Source of the DNA: Ignavibacteriales bacterium | GTDB taxonomy: Bacteria > Bacteroidota > Ignavibacteria > Ignavibacteriales > Melioribacteraceae | Direction of reading: 5' to 3' | NCBI GenBank assembly: GCA_020635275.1 | Contig: JACKAA010000003.1 | Location: forward strand, 124,001 to 188,000 | DNA length: 64,000 nucleotides | In this document: in pieces, positions 29,375-38,934 of the stretch | How the letters are laid out: every line of letters begins with the position of its first letter | Position numbering within the stretch: position 1 is the stretch's first letter | Notes under the pieces: generated by a model | What the model was told of the DNA's origin: nothing | Databases searched by the model: none | What the model saw: the letters and a program-made list of their open reading frames with translations, nothing else | Program-made: the position numbers and the translations under genes

Positions 29375-30334
29375 TTATAACTTCAAATGAAGTGTATTAC
29401 GCATAATTGATTTAGCGTCAAATTTCTCTTTAAAATCAATTAAATTCATACTTGGCGTCATTGGATTTTCAGCTGATGTATCTTGAGAAACTCCGATATC
29501 AACATAATTATAACCATTTTCCGTGGCATCTTTTACAACTTCGTACATTACTCTTTGTATAGGTTTATATTGAGCATAATCATAAAGCAGCATATTGTAA
29601 AAACATATTGCAACATTTTTATTTGCATAAAACATTAGTGATCCGCCAATAGGTTTATCATCAAGATAAACCATAAAAAGTTTTAATCTATCCGGCATAA
29701 GTTTTTTAAGTTTCATTAAATCATCGTAACTATGTGTTGGTTTAACATTATGTCTGGATTTATTTTCAATTAGTATCGGATAAAATTCATCGTATCTTTC
29801 ATTTATTTCAACAGTAATTCCTTCTTTTATAGATTTACGTATATTTCTTCTTATTGTCGGTCTGAATCTTTCAATTATATCTAAATTTTTATCTAACTTA
29901 ATTGCACTTGAAATATAGTGTAAATCAAAGTTGAATCCTTGCCAAAGCATTGCAAAATCTAAATTATGATTTGGATATGTTTCATAAATCATTGGTGCTG
30001 CTGTAAGCATTAATTCTTTTAGTCCACTTTTTTTAGCATATTCAATAAGAGTTGAAACAATTTCCATTGTTTCTTTAAAGGTAATATCGCCAATAACTAT
30101 TGATCCGTAACTTGCACCAATTGGAGATTCAAACAGTGTTCCATTTATTATACTTCCCGGGAGAACTGCTTTTATTTTATTTTTCTCAAGAAATATTAGA
30201 TGATTGAATTTAAATTTACCGGGGATGTGATAATCAAAAAATTTCTGCATATGGAACATTGTTCCGTTGCTGGAATTAATTACAAACTCATCCCATTTTT
30301 CTTTCCACTCTTCTGAATATTCAATTATTTCCAT
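29375..30334 (-). CDS. FemAB-like GNAT-superfamily protein
   Basis: This 319-residue protein looks like a double-GNAT FemAB/'CH-like' protein. It has FHMQKFFDYH at the start, the basic block RPTIRRNIRKSIKEG in the middle, a GNAT-like strand KLFMVYLDDKPIGGSLMFY, and VDIGVSQDTSAENPMTPSM near the end. Members add amino acids to peptidoglycan or act in exopolysaccharide synthesis. Its neighbour is a glycosyltransferase, which fits surface-polymer assembly. The exact substrate is unknown. Confidence 0.75.
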   Translation of the reverse strand: MEIIEYSEEWKEKWDEFVINSSNGTMFHMQKFFDYHIPGKFKFNHLIFLEKNKIKAVLPGSIINGTLFESPIGASYGSIVIGDITFKETMEIVSTLIEYAKKSGLKELMLTAAPMIYETYPNHNLDFAMLWQGFNFDLHYISSAIKLDKNLDIIERFRPTIRRNIRKSIKEGITVEINERYDEFYPILIENKSRHNVKPTHSYDDLMKLKKLMPDRLKLFMVYLDDKPIGGSLMFYANKNVAICFYNMLLYDYAQYKPIQRVMYEVVKDATENGYNYVDIGVSQDTSAENPMTPSMNLIDFKEKFDAKSIMRNTLHLKL

Positions 30335-30466
30335 AAATCAATATCTCAAATTTTTGATACTCAAAATAATAAATATGAATCTGTTTGTCATTGGGAATTT
30401 AATAATATATTTAAATCATTTTTATGAATAGTTTCAATATGAGGTAGGCTTTAAAATTTATTCAAA

Positions 30467-31366
30467 CTAAAATGTATAAGCTATTGTTATAGTATTTGCA
30501 TTACCAATTCCAAAATTAAATGGAGTAAATGCATAATCTATATTAAATCCACTCCAATAAAATCCAGCACCGGCAGAAATACCTTTTGAATCATAACCGG
30601 TAACATATCCAACTCTTAGAGCAAACTGTTGGTCATAAACAGCTTCGGTTCCAAAGTGAAAATGAATTTCATCTTGTTCCATATATTTCTGAATACCAAT
30701 TACAGGTAAAAAGCTAAATTCAGAATTTTCGAAACTAAGATTATATGTTGAATTTATTATGAAATCAGACGGAAGTTTAGTTTTTTCGTTTCTTAGTTTT
30801 TCCATCGATCCCAAATTTCTCAATGAAGCCCCTAATGTCAAATTTTCAATTATATTTTCATATACTAACCCTAAATCATAACCAGTTCCGGAAGCATCAT
30901 CAGAAAGTAAACTTTCATAGATGTATTTAATGGTTACGCCAAATCCTAGATTTTCATACAGAGCAAAACCTGTCGATAAACTTCCATAAAAATAATTCAC
31001 ATTAAAAACTGCATCGGGAGTATCAGTTGGTTTTGTTCTTACTTCAAAACCTGAAATACTAGTTGTATTTACTCCAACAGCAAAAGGTAAGCCTAACATA
31101 GAAAAATTTGCATTAACAATTTCACTGCTTAGATCTTGAATCCAAGCTTGATGGGTAAACATAATTGACGTTTTATGATCAATATTAAGAGATGCTGGAT
31201 TATAATAAACCGAAGAAGCATCTGAATTTAGTAAGCCAATATTAGATAATCCAATACTTCTGGCACTATTACCAATTTTTAAAAATGATAATCCAGAATT
31301 ACCTGCAGTTTGTGCAATAATTAATTGCGAAAAGATAAATACGGATAATATTATTTTTTTTATCAT
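30467..31366 (-). CDS. PorV-like outer-membrane protein (second of pair)
   Basis: This 299-residue protein starts with a signal peptide ending near IAQTAG. The mature start GLSFLKIGNSARSIGLSNIG with SSVYYNPASL is the signature of the PorV/UPF0164 family. The remainder is amphipathic beta strands ending in an aromatic residue (ITIAYTF), as expected of an outer-membrane barrel. It is the last gene of a four-gene operon with a CTD-bearing secreted protein, following the preceding PorV-like gene after a single base. Confidence 0.85.
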   Translation of the reverse strand: MIKKIILSVFIFSQLIIAQTAGNSGLSFLKIGNSARSIGLSNIGLLNSDASSVYYNPASLNIDHKTSIMFTHQAWIQDLSSEIVNANFSMLGLPFAVGVNTTSISGFEVRTKPTDTPDAVFNVNYFYGSLSTGFALYENLGFGVTIKYIYESLLSDDASGTGYDLGLVYENIIENLTLGASLRNLGSMEKLRNEKTKLPSDFIINSTYNLSFENSEFSFLPVIGIQKYMEQDEIHFHFGTEAVYDQQFALRVGYVTGYDSKGISAGAGFYWSGFNIDYAFTPFNFGIGNANTITIAYTF

Positions 31367-31367
31367 A

Positions 31368-32450
31368 TTAGAAAATTAATTCAATACCTATAATATGCTG
31401 ATCAAATGGTGAATAAGGCTCTAAAACAAATGCATAATCAAATCCAAAATTTAATCCGGCTAATTCTCTAAAATATGAGAAACCAAAAGTCGGTCTAACC
31501 GGGATATCAAAATTTCCTAAACTTATTCTATCTAATCCCCATCTTAAAAATAATGGTTCTACTACATTGTATTCAACACCAATTCTTAAAAAATCAGTTT
31601 CAGCATTGCTGTGTTCAAATTCAATTGTAGAAAGTAAATTTAACGAATTTACTTTGTAAGCAGAACTAAATTTCATTAATAAAGGAAATTTATTAATTGT
31701 TGAGTTTCCTTCAACACCATATAAACTGCTTGTATCCCATTTGTATTTTGTATTTATATCGCTTATTGTAGCGGCAAATGTTAAATTTTGATTATAAATG
31801 TATAAAGCCCCAATATCAAAGCCAAATGCAGAAGAAGTAATATCTTCATACAATTTGTAATAATAAAATTTTAGTCCTACGCCTAAAGCAAATTTTTCAG
31901 AAAACCTATTTGAGAAACCAATAAAGAATTGATTTTCTGAAGTTGATAATGTTCCGAATTTTTCACCTTGGCTATCAGTTCCAATTATATCTCCGACTCC
32001 GGCATTTATTATACCCAAACTAATTCCTGCAGTTGATCTAGGTTTTGTGCTGTCAGTTTTACTTTTACCGAACTCAAACTTTTTTGTAAAATTTAGAAAA
32101 TTTAAAGATCTATCTAAAGATAAAAATGAATAAGATGTATGAAAATAATTACCGTTCTGAAATGCTGCTAATGCAGGATTGTAATATGAAACTAAATTTC
32201 CATCAATTACAGCACCCATGGAATTTCCCATTCCCATACCTCTTGCACCAAAGCCCATTCGGCTGAATGAACCAGCCATACTGTTATATTTTGAAAATTC
32301 CGGTTGTGCATACAAAAATGATGAAAAAATAAATGCTATAATTAAAAGATTATTCACAAGTTTAGTCAATTTTGAAGTTCTGTTATGCTCACCACAACTG
32401 GACTTATATTGTACTACATTTTTGATATTTAACACTATCTTTTGTATCAC
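31368..32450 (-). CDS. PorV-like outer-membrane protein (first of pair)
   Basis: This 360-residue protein is related to its neighbour: SRMGFGARGMGMGNSMGAV followed by LVSYYNPALAAFQ, then beta strands and a C-terminal IIGIELIF. The reading frame opens with GTG at 32450, overlapping the upstream TGA (GTGA). Its first 25 residues do not look like a signal, and a TTG at 32369 would give a clean signal peptide (TKLVNNLLIIAFIFSSFLYAQ region). The start is therefore uncertain. PorV paralogs carry type IX cargo to the sortase; here the cargo candidate is the upstream gene. Confidence 0.82.
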   Translation of the reverse strand: MIQKIVLNIKNVVQYKSSCGEHNRTSKLTKLVNNLLIIAFIFSSFLYAQPEFSKYNSMAGSFSRMGFGARGMGMGNSMGAVIDGNLVSYYNPALAAFQNGNYFHTSYSFLSLDRSLNFLNFTKKFEFGKSKTDSTKPRSTAGISLGIINAGVGDIIGTDSQGEKFGTLSTSENQFFIGFSNRFSEKFALGVGLKFYYYKLYEDITSSAFGFDIGALYIYNQNLTFAATISDINTKYKWDTSSLYGVEGNSTINKFPLLMKFSSAYKVNSLNLLSTIEFEHSNAETDFLRIGVEYNVVEPLFLRWGLDRISLGNFDIPVRPTFGFSYFRELAGLNFGFDYAFVLEPYSPFDQHIIGIELIF

Positions 32451-34021
32451 ATCAGCACCATAATTTTGCCATAGAGTGGTTCATCATTTCCAATATCTAT
32501 TCTATAAAAGTAAACGCCATTAGGAACATATTCACTATTCTCGTCTCTACCATCCCAGCTATCTATATATTCATTGCCGCCGACTTTTGTTACATTTTGT
32601 ATCACTGTTCTAACTAAATTCATTCCAAAATCAAAAATTCTAATTGTAATTGATTTTGATGATCCACTAAAACTATATTTAATTTTAACCAGTTCATCAT
32701 CCGGTGTAAAAGGATTTGGAAACGCAAGCGATTTTGATCCCGATGTAATTTTGGGTGATGAAACAAAAACTTTCCAATCTCCTTTCCACATAGCGCCGGT
32801 TTCAACTAATAATGCAGAGCCAGCTTCAGAACCAAACCATAAATTATTAAAATTATCTTGATCCAATTTACCGTTAACAGCTCTAAATTTAGTAGTAGTT
32901 ATAGGAAGATTTGTAATATCATCTCTCATATCCGGAGCTAGGAACCATGTTGTGCCTAAATCATTGGTTCTAAAAACACCATTATCAGATGCAACAAAAA
33001 TATCTCTTTCATTACCAGATAAGCTGTAAGTAAAAGCTATATTGTGAATATTTTCACCTGATAGATAAGTTTTCCAATTTTCACCGAAATCAGATGAAGA
33101 ACTTAAACCATAATATTCTGTTTCGCCTTCGGCTTTCCAAGTAGCAGCCCAAATTGTATTTCTTGAATGATCATAATTTATATCAAGAATAAAATTGCCG
33201 CTCATTGAATTTTCTTGATTCTGATGATTAAATTTTCTCCAGCTAATTCCTTTATCAGTCGATAAATTTATACCGTTGGCTGTTCCGATTAAAATTGTGC
33301 TATCATCTACAACATGAATAGAGAAAAATCTGTGGTTTAAATTTTCTTTAAATCCCAAAGCGCCGGTTGAAGGAGAAACATCAAAATTTAATGTTTGGTC
33401 TGGACTAATAAAATCCAAGTGATCAGGAGGAAGTACAACTTTTTCCCAGGTTTTGCCATTATCTTTACTTTTTCTTAAACCGCCGTAAAAACTTGCTATC
33501 CAAATTTCATTTCCCAAAAATCCAATATCTCGGGTAAAATTTCCTTCTTCCACAGTCAAAGGTAAAGATCTTAAAGTATTTATACCGTAAACTATTGAAG
33601 AATCATCAGATGCATCAACTGGTTGAGGTACATCAATCCATGTATCACCTTTATCGGGAGAATAATGCAAACCTGATCCAACCGGTACAACTTCTCCATC
33701 AAAATCTTCAGCATGCCAAGTAGCAACCCAAACGGTATCATTTTTAAAACCTAAAGCCGAAATTCCTTCTTCGTCAAATTTGTAACTTGTCCATGTTTCA
33801 CCATTATCTGAAGATTTACTTAATCCAACAGATGTGGCAATCCAAACGTCATTTCCCATAAACTCTATATATTCAACAGCATTTCCAACCGGATTTTGAT
33901 CAGCAACAATTTTACCTAATTTATCGCTTTTCAAATAAATTGAGTTGGGAATCTTTTGAGCAAAAGAAACAGAAAAAAGTATAAAAATAGTCAGTATTAT
34001 TTGTGTTAAGATTTTTTTCAT
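32447..34021 (-). CDS. Secreted BNR-repeat protein with C-terminal type IX-like sorting domain
   Basis: This 524-residue protein has a signal peptide (MKKILTQIILTIFILFSVSFAQ). Repeated Asp-box-like units such as SSDNGETW, SPDKGDTW, SKDNGKTW, STDKGISW and TNDLGTTW indicate a beta-propeller of the sialidase/Ycf48 type. From about residue 432 a separate domain begins with FPNPFTPDDE and ends with WDGRDENSEYVPNGVYFYRI, a FlgD-like/type IX sorting domain seen in Ignavibacteria-like genomes. No sialidase arginine triad was identified, so it is probably a binding rather than a catalytic protein. It overlaps both neighbours by four bases. Confidence 0.85.
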   Translation of the reverse strand: MKKILTQIILTIFILFSVSFAQKIPNSIYLKSDKLGKIVADQNPVGNAVEYIEFMGNDVWIATSVGLSKSSDNGETWTSYKFDEEGISALGFKNDTVWVATWHAEDFDGEVVPVGSGLHYSPDKGDTWIDVPQPVDASDDSSIVYGINTLRSLPLTVEEGNFTRDIGFLGNEIWIASFYGGLRKSKDNGKTWEKVVLPPDHLDFISPDQTLNFDVSPSTGALGFKENLNHRFFSIHVVDDSTILIGTANGINLSTDKGISWRKFNHQNQENSMSGNFILDINYDHSRNTIWAATWKAEGETEYYGLSSSSDFGENWKTYLSGENIHNIAFTYSLSGNERDIFVASDNGVFRTNDLGTTWFLAPDMRDDITNLPITTTKFRAVNGKLDQDNFNNLWFGSEAGSALLVETGAMWKGDWKVFVSSPKITSGSKSLAFPNPFTPDDELVKIKYSFSGSSKSITIRIFDFGMNLVRTVIQNVTKVGGNEYIDSWDGRDENSEYVPNGVYFYRIDIGNDEPLYGKIMVLM

Positions 34022-34821
34022 TCGTTTACAATAAGTGTATAATTTATGGTATTACTTTTTGCTCCAGCATTATCAACAGCATTAAAATTAAAATTCCATT
34101 CACCACTTGGAGCAGCGGCAGGATAATTTAAAAATACCGTATATCTTCCGTCTTTAGCAGTTTCATCACCGTTTGCAGCAGTATTTCCATTATCAAACAT
34201 TGGGAATTTGGAAATATTCTGGCTATTTAATATTAGCTTGCCTGAAGGATCTGTAACTTGATAATAAACTGAATCTATATCATTTAATCCGTTCTGATCA
34301 GCAACAAAAACACTAAACGAAAATAAAATTTCTTTATCAACAGAAATTGGCATATCAAGATCACTAATAACAGGAGCAAAATTTTCAGCCGCACTTACAT
34401 ATTTAAATTGTTTTGTGCCGACTTTTACTACATTACTGCCGGAATTTCTAATTTTATCTTCAACGTAATATTGAACTTCATAATTACCGGAAAGCAAATT
34501 CTCATCAATCTCAACTTGCCCCGTATAAGTTTTTCTGCTGTTAGTGCTGGTGCTTTCCATTATAATAGACGAAGTAACATCTTCAATTCCATCAATTGTT
34601 TGAATAACAAACCAAACTGTGCTTACATTTTCAGAATTATCTATGGTAATAGAAGTTGAAAAATTAGGATTTGAAGCCGTATAGGTAAAAACAGATGGAG
34701 CCGATATTCCTTCAATTATATAATCAACTGTTTCGGTATCAATTGTTCCGTTAGGAATTTCTTCGCAACTCCAAAAAGTAATTGCCAACAAAAGTATAAA
34801 TACAAGTTTAATTTTAATCAT
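34018..34821 (-). CDS. Exported lipoprotein with Ig-like domains, function unknown
   Basis: This 267-residue protein has a lipoprotein signal with Cys19 (LLAITFWSC). The mature part is beta-rich, with two segments resembling Ig-like or Big domains: about 35-130 and 150-265, the latter including a calcium-site-like run NGLNDIDSV and NTAANGDETAKDGRY. It leads the operon with the BNR/CTD protein and two PorV-like proteins, so it probably works with that surface complex. The 203 bases upstream contain no gene and presumably hold the promoter. Confidence 0.75.
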   Translation of the reverse strand: MIKIKLVFILLLAITFWSCEEIPNGTIDTETVDYIIEGISAPSVFTYTASNPNFSTSITIDNSENVSTVWFVIQTIDGIEDVTSSIIMESTSTNSRKTYTGQVEIDENLLSGNYEVQYYVEDKIRNSGSNVVKVGTKQFKYVSAAENFAPVISDLDMPISVDKEILFSFSVFVADQNGLNDIDSVYYQVTDPSGKLILNSQNISKFPMFDNGNTAANGDETAKDGRYTVFLNYPAAAPSGEWNFNFNAVDNAGAKSNTINYTLIVNE

Positions 34822-35024
34822 TTACAAATTTAATAAATTTACGATGTGATTCCACGAAAGCTTATAGAGGAAAAGGAAAACACATAAAATAATTTACTCC
34901 ATAACAATTGTTAAAAACTTTCTTTAATTAGTAGCAAATTTTCTATGGTCACCCTTTTTTAATTTTGAATGCTAAAAGTTAGAGAAGTAGAATAAAACTA
35001 TCAAGTACAAATTTTTGTGCCCAT

Positions 35025-35990
35025 TTAAAAAGTAATTATAAATGGTGAAGGAGCAAAACATACAATTAATATCAATAAACTAAAATAACCTAAAAACTTT
35101 CGAGTCAAATCTAATTGCTCAAAATGTCTAACTGGTGGATGTTTAACTTTAATAATCAATAAAAGTATAATTCCCCAAAAAAGCCAACCGCTCCAACCAA
35201 ATCCAAAATTTAATTCAAGTGCTCCATCTACAATTCCGGAAACTCCCAAAACGACTAAAACAATTAAAGAAATGCTGGCAACTGCTTCTTGAATTTTTGA
35301 TCCAAACATACTGTAAACAACATGACCACCATCTAATTGACCAACCGGAATCATATTCATTGAGGTTATTAAAAGTCCAAACCATCCTGTCATTAAATAT
35401 GGATAATGATAAACTTCCGTCATTGGCGGTACAAAATCGCTTGGATTTGTAAAAAGTTCCTTAAGAAATAAGAATAAAAGATTATTGCCAAATTGGAGTG
35501 AAATTGTTTCCTTCCCATAACTTGGATCAAAATAATCCGGGTGAATTGCTAAAAGATAATCTTGAGAAGGTAAATGTGTAAAACCATAAATTAAGACAAT
35601 TAAAGAAGCAATAAAGCCTGCAATTGGACCTGAAACTCCAATATCAAACATTGCTTTATTTGTAGGAATTTCAGACCGGGTTTTAATTACGGCTCCCATA
35701 GTTCCAAAATTTAGAAATCCTGAAATTGGCGGAATTGGAATAAAATATGGCAACGTTGCTTTTACTTTATGAAATTTAGCAGCAAAATAGTGTCCAAACT
35801 CATGTGTGGCTAATATAAATAGAGCTGAAAGTGAATACGGCAATCCAATTAAAAGTGAATTTAAATCATAAGGTCCCATTGTTCCGGTAATCCATTCGGT
35901 TCCAGCAATTATTGTTGTAACAAGTGTAATAATAAATAAAGCCAGGTGAAATAACGGGTGAGTATATATTTTTTTATTCAATTTTGACAA
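35025..35990 (-). CDS. Site-2 protease family (M50) membrane metalloprotease
   Basis: This 321-residue protein has several membrane segments. The zinc site HEFGH is at residues 63-67 inside a hydrophobic helix, and the second metal motif MIPVGQLDGGHVVY is near 210-224. This is the core of intramembrane S2P proteases, of a type lacking PDZ domains. Substrates are usually anti-sigma factors or signal-peptide remnants; none can be named here. The frame opens with TTG at 35990 with a GGAA site upstream. It is followed at 24 bases by a different operon on the same strand. Confidence 0.88.
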   Translation of the reverse strand: MSKLNKKIYTHPLFHLALFIITLVTTIIAGTEWITGTMGPYDLNSLLIGLPYSLSALFILATHEFGHYFAAKFHKVKATLPYFIPIPPISGFLNFGTMGAVIKTRSEIPTNKAMFDIGVSGPIAGFIASLIVLIYGFTHLPSQDYLLAIHPDYFDPSYGKETISLQFGNNLLFLFLKELFTNPSDFVPPMTEVYHYPYLMTGWFGLLITSMNMIPVGQLDGGHVVYSMFGSKIQEAVASISLIVLVVLGVSGIVDGALELNFGFGWSGWLFWGIILLLIIKVKHPPVRHFEQLDLTRKFLGYFSLLILIVCFAPSPFIITF

Positions 35991-36014
35991 TTATTCCAAA
36001 TTTTTAAAACAACC

Positions 36015-36851
36015 TTATAAATCTAAGTTAAATCCAAATGAAGTGAAATCTTCTTTTACATCAAAATATTCACCATGAATGTTGTATCCGGAAAAATATC
36101 TAAAATAAATACTTATTCCTTTACCTTCTGAATAACCATATTTAACACCGGCTTCTAATGAATTATTTCCCGTATAACCATAAATATTTATTATTCTAAA
36201 ATCATATGCAATGTAAGGCATTAAATTTGATAAGATTAAATTATTAGCAAAATATTCAAATCCAAGCTGGTATTGATCCTGACCAATATTTGTCGGATCA
36301 GTTTTATAAATATATGTTGCACCCGCATATATTCGCATATCGATAAATCTATAAAAAGAAATTAGTTCAAAAAATTCTCTACTATAAACTTTTGGCTCTC
36401 TTCCATCCCGCCATTCATTTTTTTCTTTATCAAAGTGACCATCAACTAAGTGCGCGCTAATATGACTTAATCTTAATCTTGCACCATAGTTTTTTCTAGT
36501 ATAGCCAAAATTTAGTCCAAAAAGATAATCAACTGCATCTACGGGAAAATGAAAATCATTTTGACTTCTAAGCAATGTATAGGTAAACATATCTGCACCA
36601 AAAGATAATTTGGAATTTTCATCAACTTTGTAATGAAAAATATCCATTGAATTTCCCACGTTTAAACTTAGCTCATTAACATTTGTCTTAAACTCAAAAC
36701 CAAATTTTGGCTTTAACGTACTTGCAGTAAACGGCTGAATTAATAACTCCGACGGAAATATTTCAAAGCTCTGTGCATAATTAAAGTTTTGTAGCAAGCT
36801 TAAAATTGAGACAATAATAATTATTACAGTATTTCTAAAAATTCCACGCAT
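36015..36851 (-). CDS. Predicted outer-membrane protein (DUF1207-like)
   Basis: This 278-residue protein has a signal peptide ending near NYAQ. The mature part includes FPSELLIQPFTASTLKPKFG, FHFPVDAVDYLFGLNFGY and LRLSHISAHLVDGHFDK, blocks that I associate with DUF1207 proteins. It ends with amphipathic strands and FGFNLDL, as expected for a beta barrel. The gene is five bases after the radical SAM gene, so it is the last member of that operon. Function unknown; the DUF assignment is from memory of motifs only. Confidence 0.65.
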   Translation of the reverse strand: MRGIFRNTVIIIIVSILSLLQNFNYAQSFEIFPSELLIQPFTASTLKPKFGFEFKTNVNELSLNVGNSMDIFHYKVDENSKLSFGADMFTYTLLRSQNDFHFPVDAVDYLFGLNFGYTRKNYGARLRLSHISAHLVDGHFDKEKNEWRDGREPKVYSREFFELISFYRFIDMRIYAGATYIYKTDPTNIGQDQYQLGFEYFANNLILSNLMPYIAYDFRIINIYGYTGNNSLEAGVKYGYSEGKGISIYFRYFSGYNIHGEYFDVKEDFTSFGFNLDL

Positions 36852-36856
36852 AAAGA

Positions 36857-37843
36857 TTATCCAATTTTTCTAAAATTTCTCTTCAATTTTTGTTTAATTA
36901 ATTTGTTGTATCCATATTTAAACTTTGATGTAACACTTGCCAATCCATATAAATTTGTTGGAAAAGCAAATGATGGTTCAAAATAACAATTTACAGTACA
37001 GCCTTCGCAAAAATCAAATCGTCCTTCCATTTTTAGAAAGTGTTTATATCTTTCTGTTTTTTGAATTTCGCTGATTGGTCTATCGATCTTAATTGTCTCT
37101 TGTTCAAAGTGATAACAAGGCAAAACTATTTCATTGAATGGAGATATTACAATCACTCGTGAAACTGCTTTACACAAAGGATCTTCAATATGATTGCCGC
37201 CGTTTCTTCTTAATTTTAGAAACGATGGATTTAAATATACATCCAATTTCCCTTCAACATATTCATCAATAAAATCCATTGCTTCATCTGTTAATCCAGG
37301 ATTTCCAAAGTATGAAAAAACCGGATTGACTAATAAAACTAAATCATGTTTTGCCGCCAATTCATGCATTTGAGGTAATTTTTTATAAGTATCATTCGTA
37401 ACAGTAAATAATATGTCGGGATATTCACCAAGACTTTTTGCAATTTCAATACTATTAAAGACTGAATTATAACAATCAATTTTTCTTATTTTATTATGTT
37501 CTTCTTCATCCGGCGAATCTAAAGAAAAATGTAATAAATTTACCTTACCTGCTAAACCTTCGGCATATTTTTTATATAAAAGTGAATTCGTTGTAATACT
37601 TGTTTGCATTTTATATTTTTTAGCAAACTCCGTCATTTCAACAATATGCTGATTTAGTAATGGTTCACCGCCGGTTAAATCAATAAATTTAACTCCAAGT
37701 TTAGCAAGCTGTTCAACATTTGATTTGAAGTCATTTAAATCTGCATGAGGTGTATCTTTAAATTTGCCATGTTCAGCAAAATGACAAAATTCGCAAAATG
37801 CATTACATCTGTATGTGACATAATAGTTACATAAAAGAAGCAT
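36857..37843 (-). CDS. Radical SAM protein with C-terminal cysteine cluster
   Basis: This 328-residue protein has the radical SAM cluster CNAFCEFC near the N-terminus (about 13-20), the LTGGEPLL motif, and SLDSPDEEEHNKIR. The C-terminal cysteines (PLCKAV, LPCYHFE, FCEGCTVNCYFEP) resemble a SPASM-type or HpnH-like auxiliary site. It lies downstream of GT2, deacetylase and flippase-like genes, with a one-base overlap with GT2. A role in modifying a glycolipid is likely, but the substrate is unknown. It lacks a cobalamin-binding domain. Confidence 0.85.
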   Translation of the reverse strand: MLLLCNYYVTYRCNAFCEFCHFAEHGKFKDTPHADLNDFKSNVEQLAKLGVKFIDLTGGEPLLNQHIVEMTEFAKKYKMQTSITTNSLLYKKYAEGLAGKVNLLHFSLDSPDEEEHNKIRKIDCYNSVFNSIEIAKSLGEYPDILFTVTNDTYKKLPQMHELAAKHDLVLLVNPVFSYFGNPGLTDEAMDFIDEYVEGKLDVYLNPSFLKLRRNGGNHIEDPLCKAVSRVIVISPFNEIVLPCYHFEQETIKIDRPISEIQKTERYKHFLKMEGRFDFCEGCTVNCYFEPSFAFPTNLYGLASVTSKFKYGYNKLIKQKLKRNFRKIG

Positions 37844-38934
37844 TAAAACTTCCTACCTTTCCACATTACTTTTCTACTAAAAAAAAGTGATATTGCAGTT
37901 ACAACAAAATATATGTTGGAATATATTTGAAAGCCAATAAAATTAAAAAGTGAAAATTTTAAATTAAGCTTTTTGTAAACAAAGTAAACCATAAATAAAT
38001 CGGCAAAAACTCTTAAGAGGATTAAAACTAAAACTGTCGGCGTATATAAAAATAATCCAATCCATGTAAAAAGAGCGGCCCAAAATCCTGTTGAAATAAT
38101 TAGCAGATTATCAAGTCTGCTTTTCATTCCGCCTATTGCCCATCTTCTTTTTTGTCTGAATAATGTTTTCAGATCTGGACAAGGAGCTGAGGTAACTAAA
38201 CCGCCCGGATCAATAGGATAAATTATTTTTCTATCTTTAAGTTTATTTATTGCCATTAAAAGTTGAAAATCTTCAGTAACAGAAAATTGGATGTTAGCAT
38301 AACCGCCGACTTCATTATATGCAGATTTTCTATATGACATATTATTACCAATTGCACTTAATGGTTTCCCTAAGTTTATTGCACCGCCTGCAACTGCTAA
38401 CAGATAAATAAAATCAATATCCTGCACAGCTTCAAATAAATTATCAGCTCTTTGATTTGTGTAACCGCAAACCATTGCAATATTATCCTGATAATAACTG
38501 CAAATTGTTTTTGCCCATGTTGGCGATACAACACAATCAGCATCAGTAGTTAAAATTATTTCACCAGATGCAATTTCAACTGCATTTGCAATTGCTCTCG
38601 CTTTGCCAAAAGTTTCTCCAAAATTTTTATCCGGCTTAATTAATTTAAATCTTGGCTTATCAGCTATAAAATTCTTTATAATACTTTCAGTATTATCTGT
38701 CGAATCATCATTAACAATTATGATTTCTAATTTATCATCGGGAAATTGTAAATCATTAAGAGATTTTAGACAATTTTCTATATTATTTTCTTCATTTCGG
38801 GCTGCAACAATTACAGAGGCAGTCGGAAGCTTGTCTTCACTTAATTTAGGAAATTCTTTTTTTGCTCCTATTGAAAGAATAAAAGATTGTATAAAATATG
38901 CGGAAATTATTATTAGGAATAAGATTTCAAACAT
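37843..38934 (-). CDS. Membrane glycosyltransferase, family 2
   Basis: This 363-residue protein has an N-terminal membrane helix and two or three C-terminal ones. The catalytic domain has ASVIVAARNEENNIENCL, IVNDDSTDNT, the metal motif TTDADC and the QKRRWAIGG motif, which marks processive or lipid-linked GT2 enzymes. The active site faces the cytoplasm. It overlaps the deacetylase gene by 22 bases and the radical SAM gene by one, so all are translated together. The product is probably a lipid-linked sugar. Confidence 0.9.
   Translation of the reverse strand: MFEILFLIIISAYFIQSFILSIGAKKEFPKLSEDKLPTASVIVAARNEENNIENCLKSLNDLQFPDDKLEIIIVNDDSTDNTESIIKNFIADKPRFKLIKPDKNFGETFGKARAIANAVEIASGEIILTTDADCVVSPTWAKTICSYYQDNIAMVCGYTNQRADNLFEAVQDIDFIYLLAVAGGAINLGKPLSAIGNNMSYRKSAYNEVGGYANIQFSVTEDFQLLMAINKLKDRKIIYPIDPGGLVTSAPCPDLKTLFRQKRRWAIGGMKSRLDNLLIISTGFWAALFTWIGLFLYTPTVLVLILLRVFADLFMVYFVYKKLNLKFSLFNFIGFQIYSNIYFVVTAISLFFSRKVMWKGRKF

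Noticed and set aside
36857..37843. Radical SAM gene as HpnH or HpnJ of hopanoid synthesis
   Set aside because: The N-terminal motif differs from HpnH, and the cobalamin-binding part of HpnJ is absent; only the C-terminal cysteines are similar.
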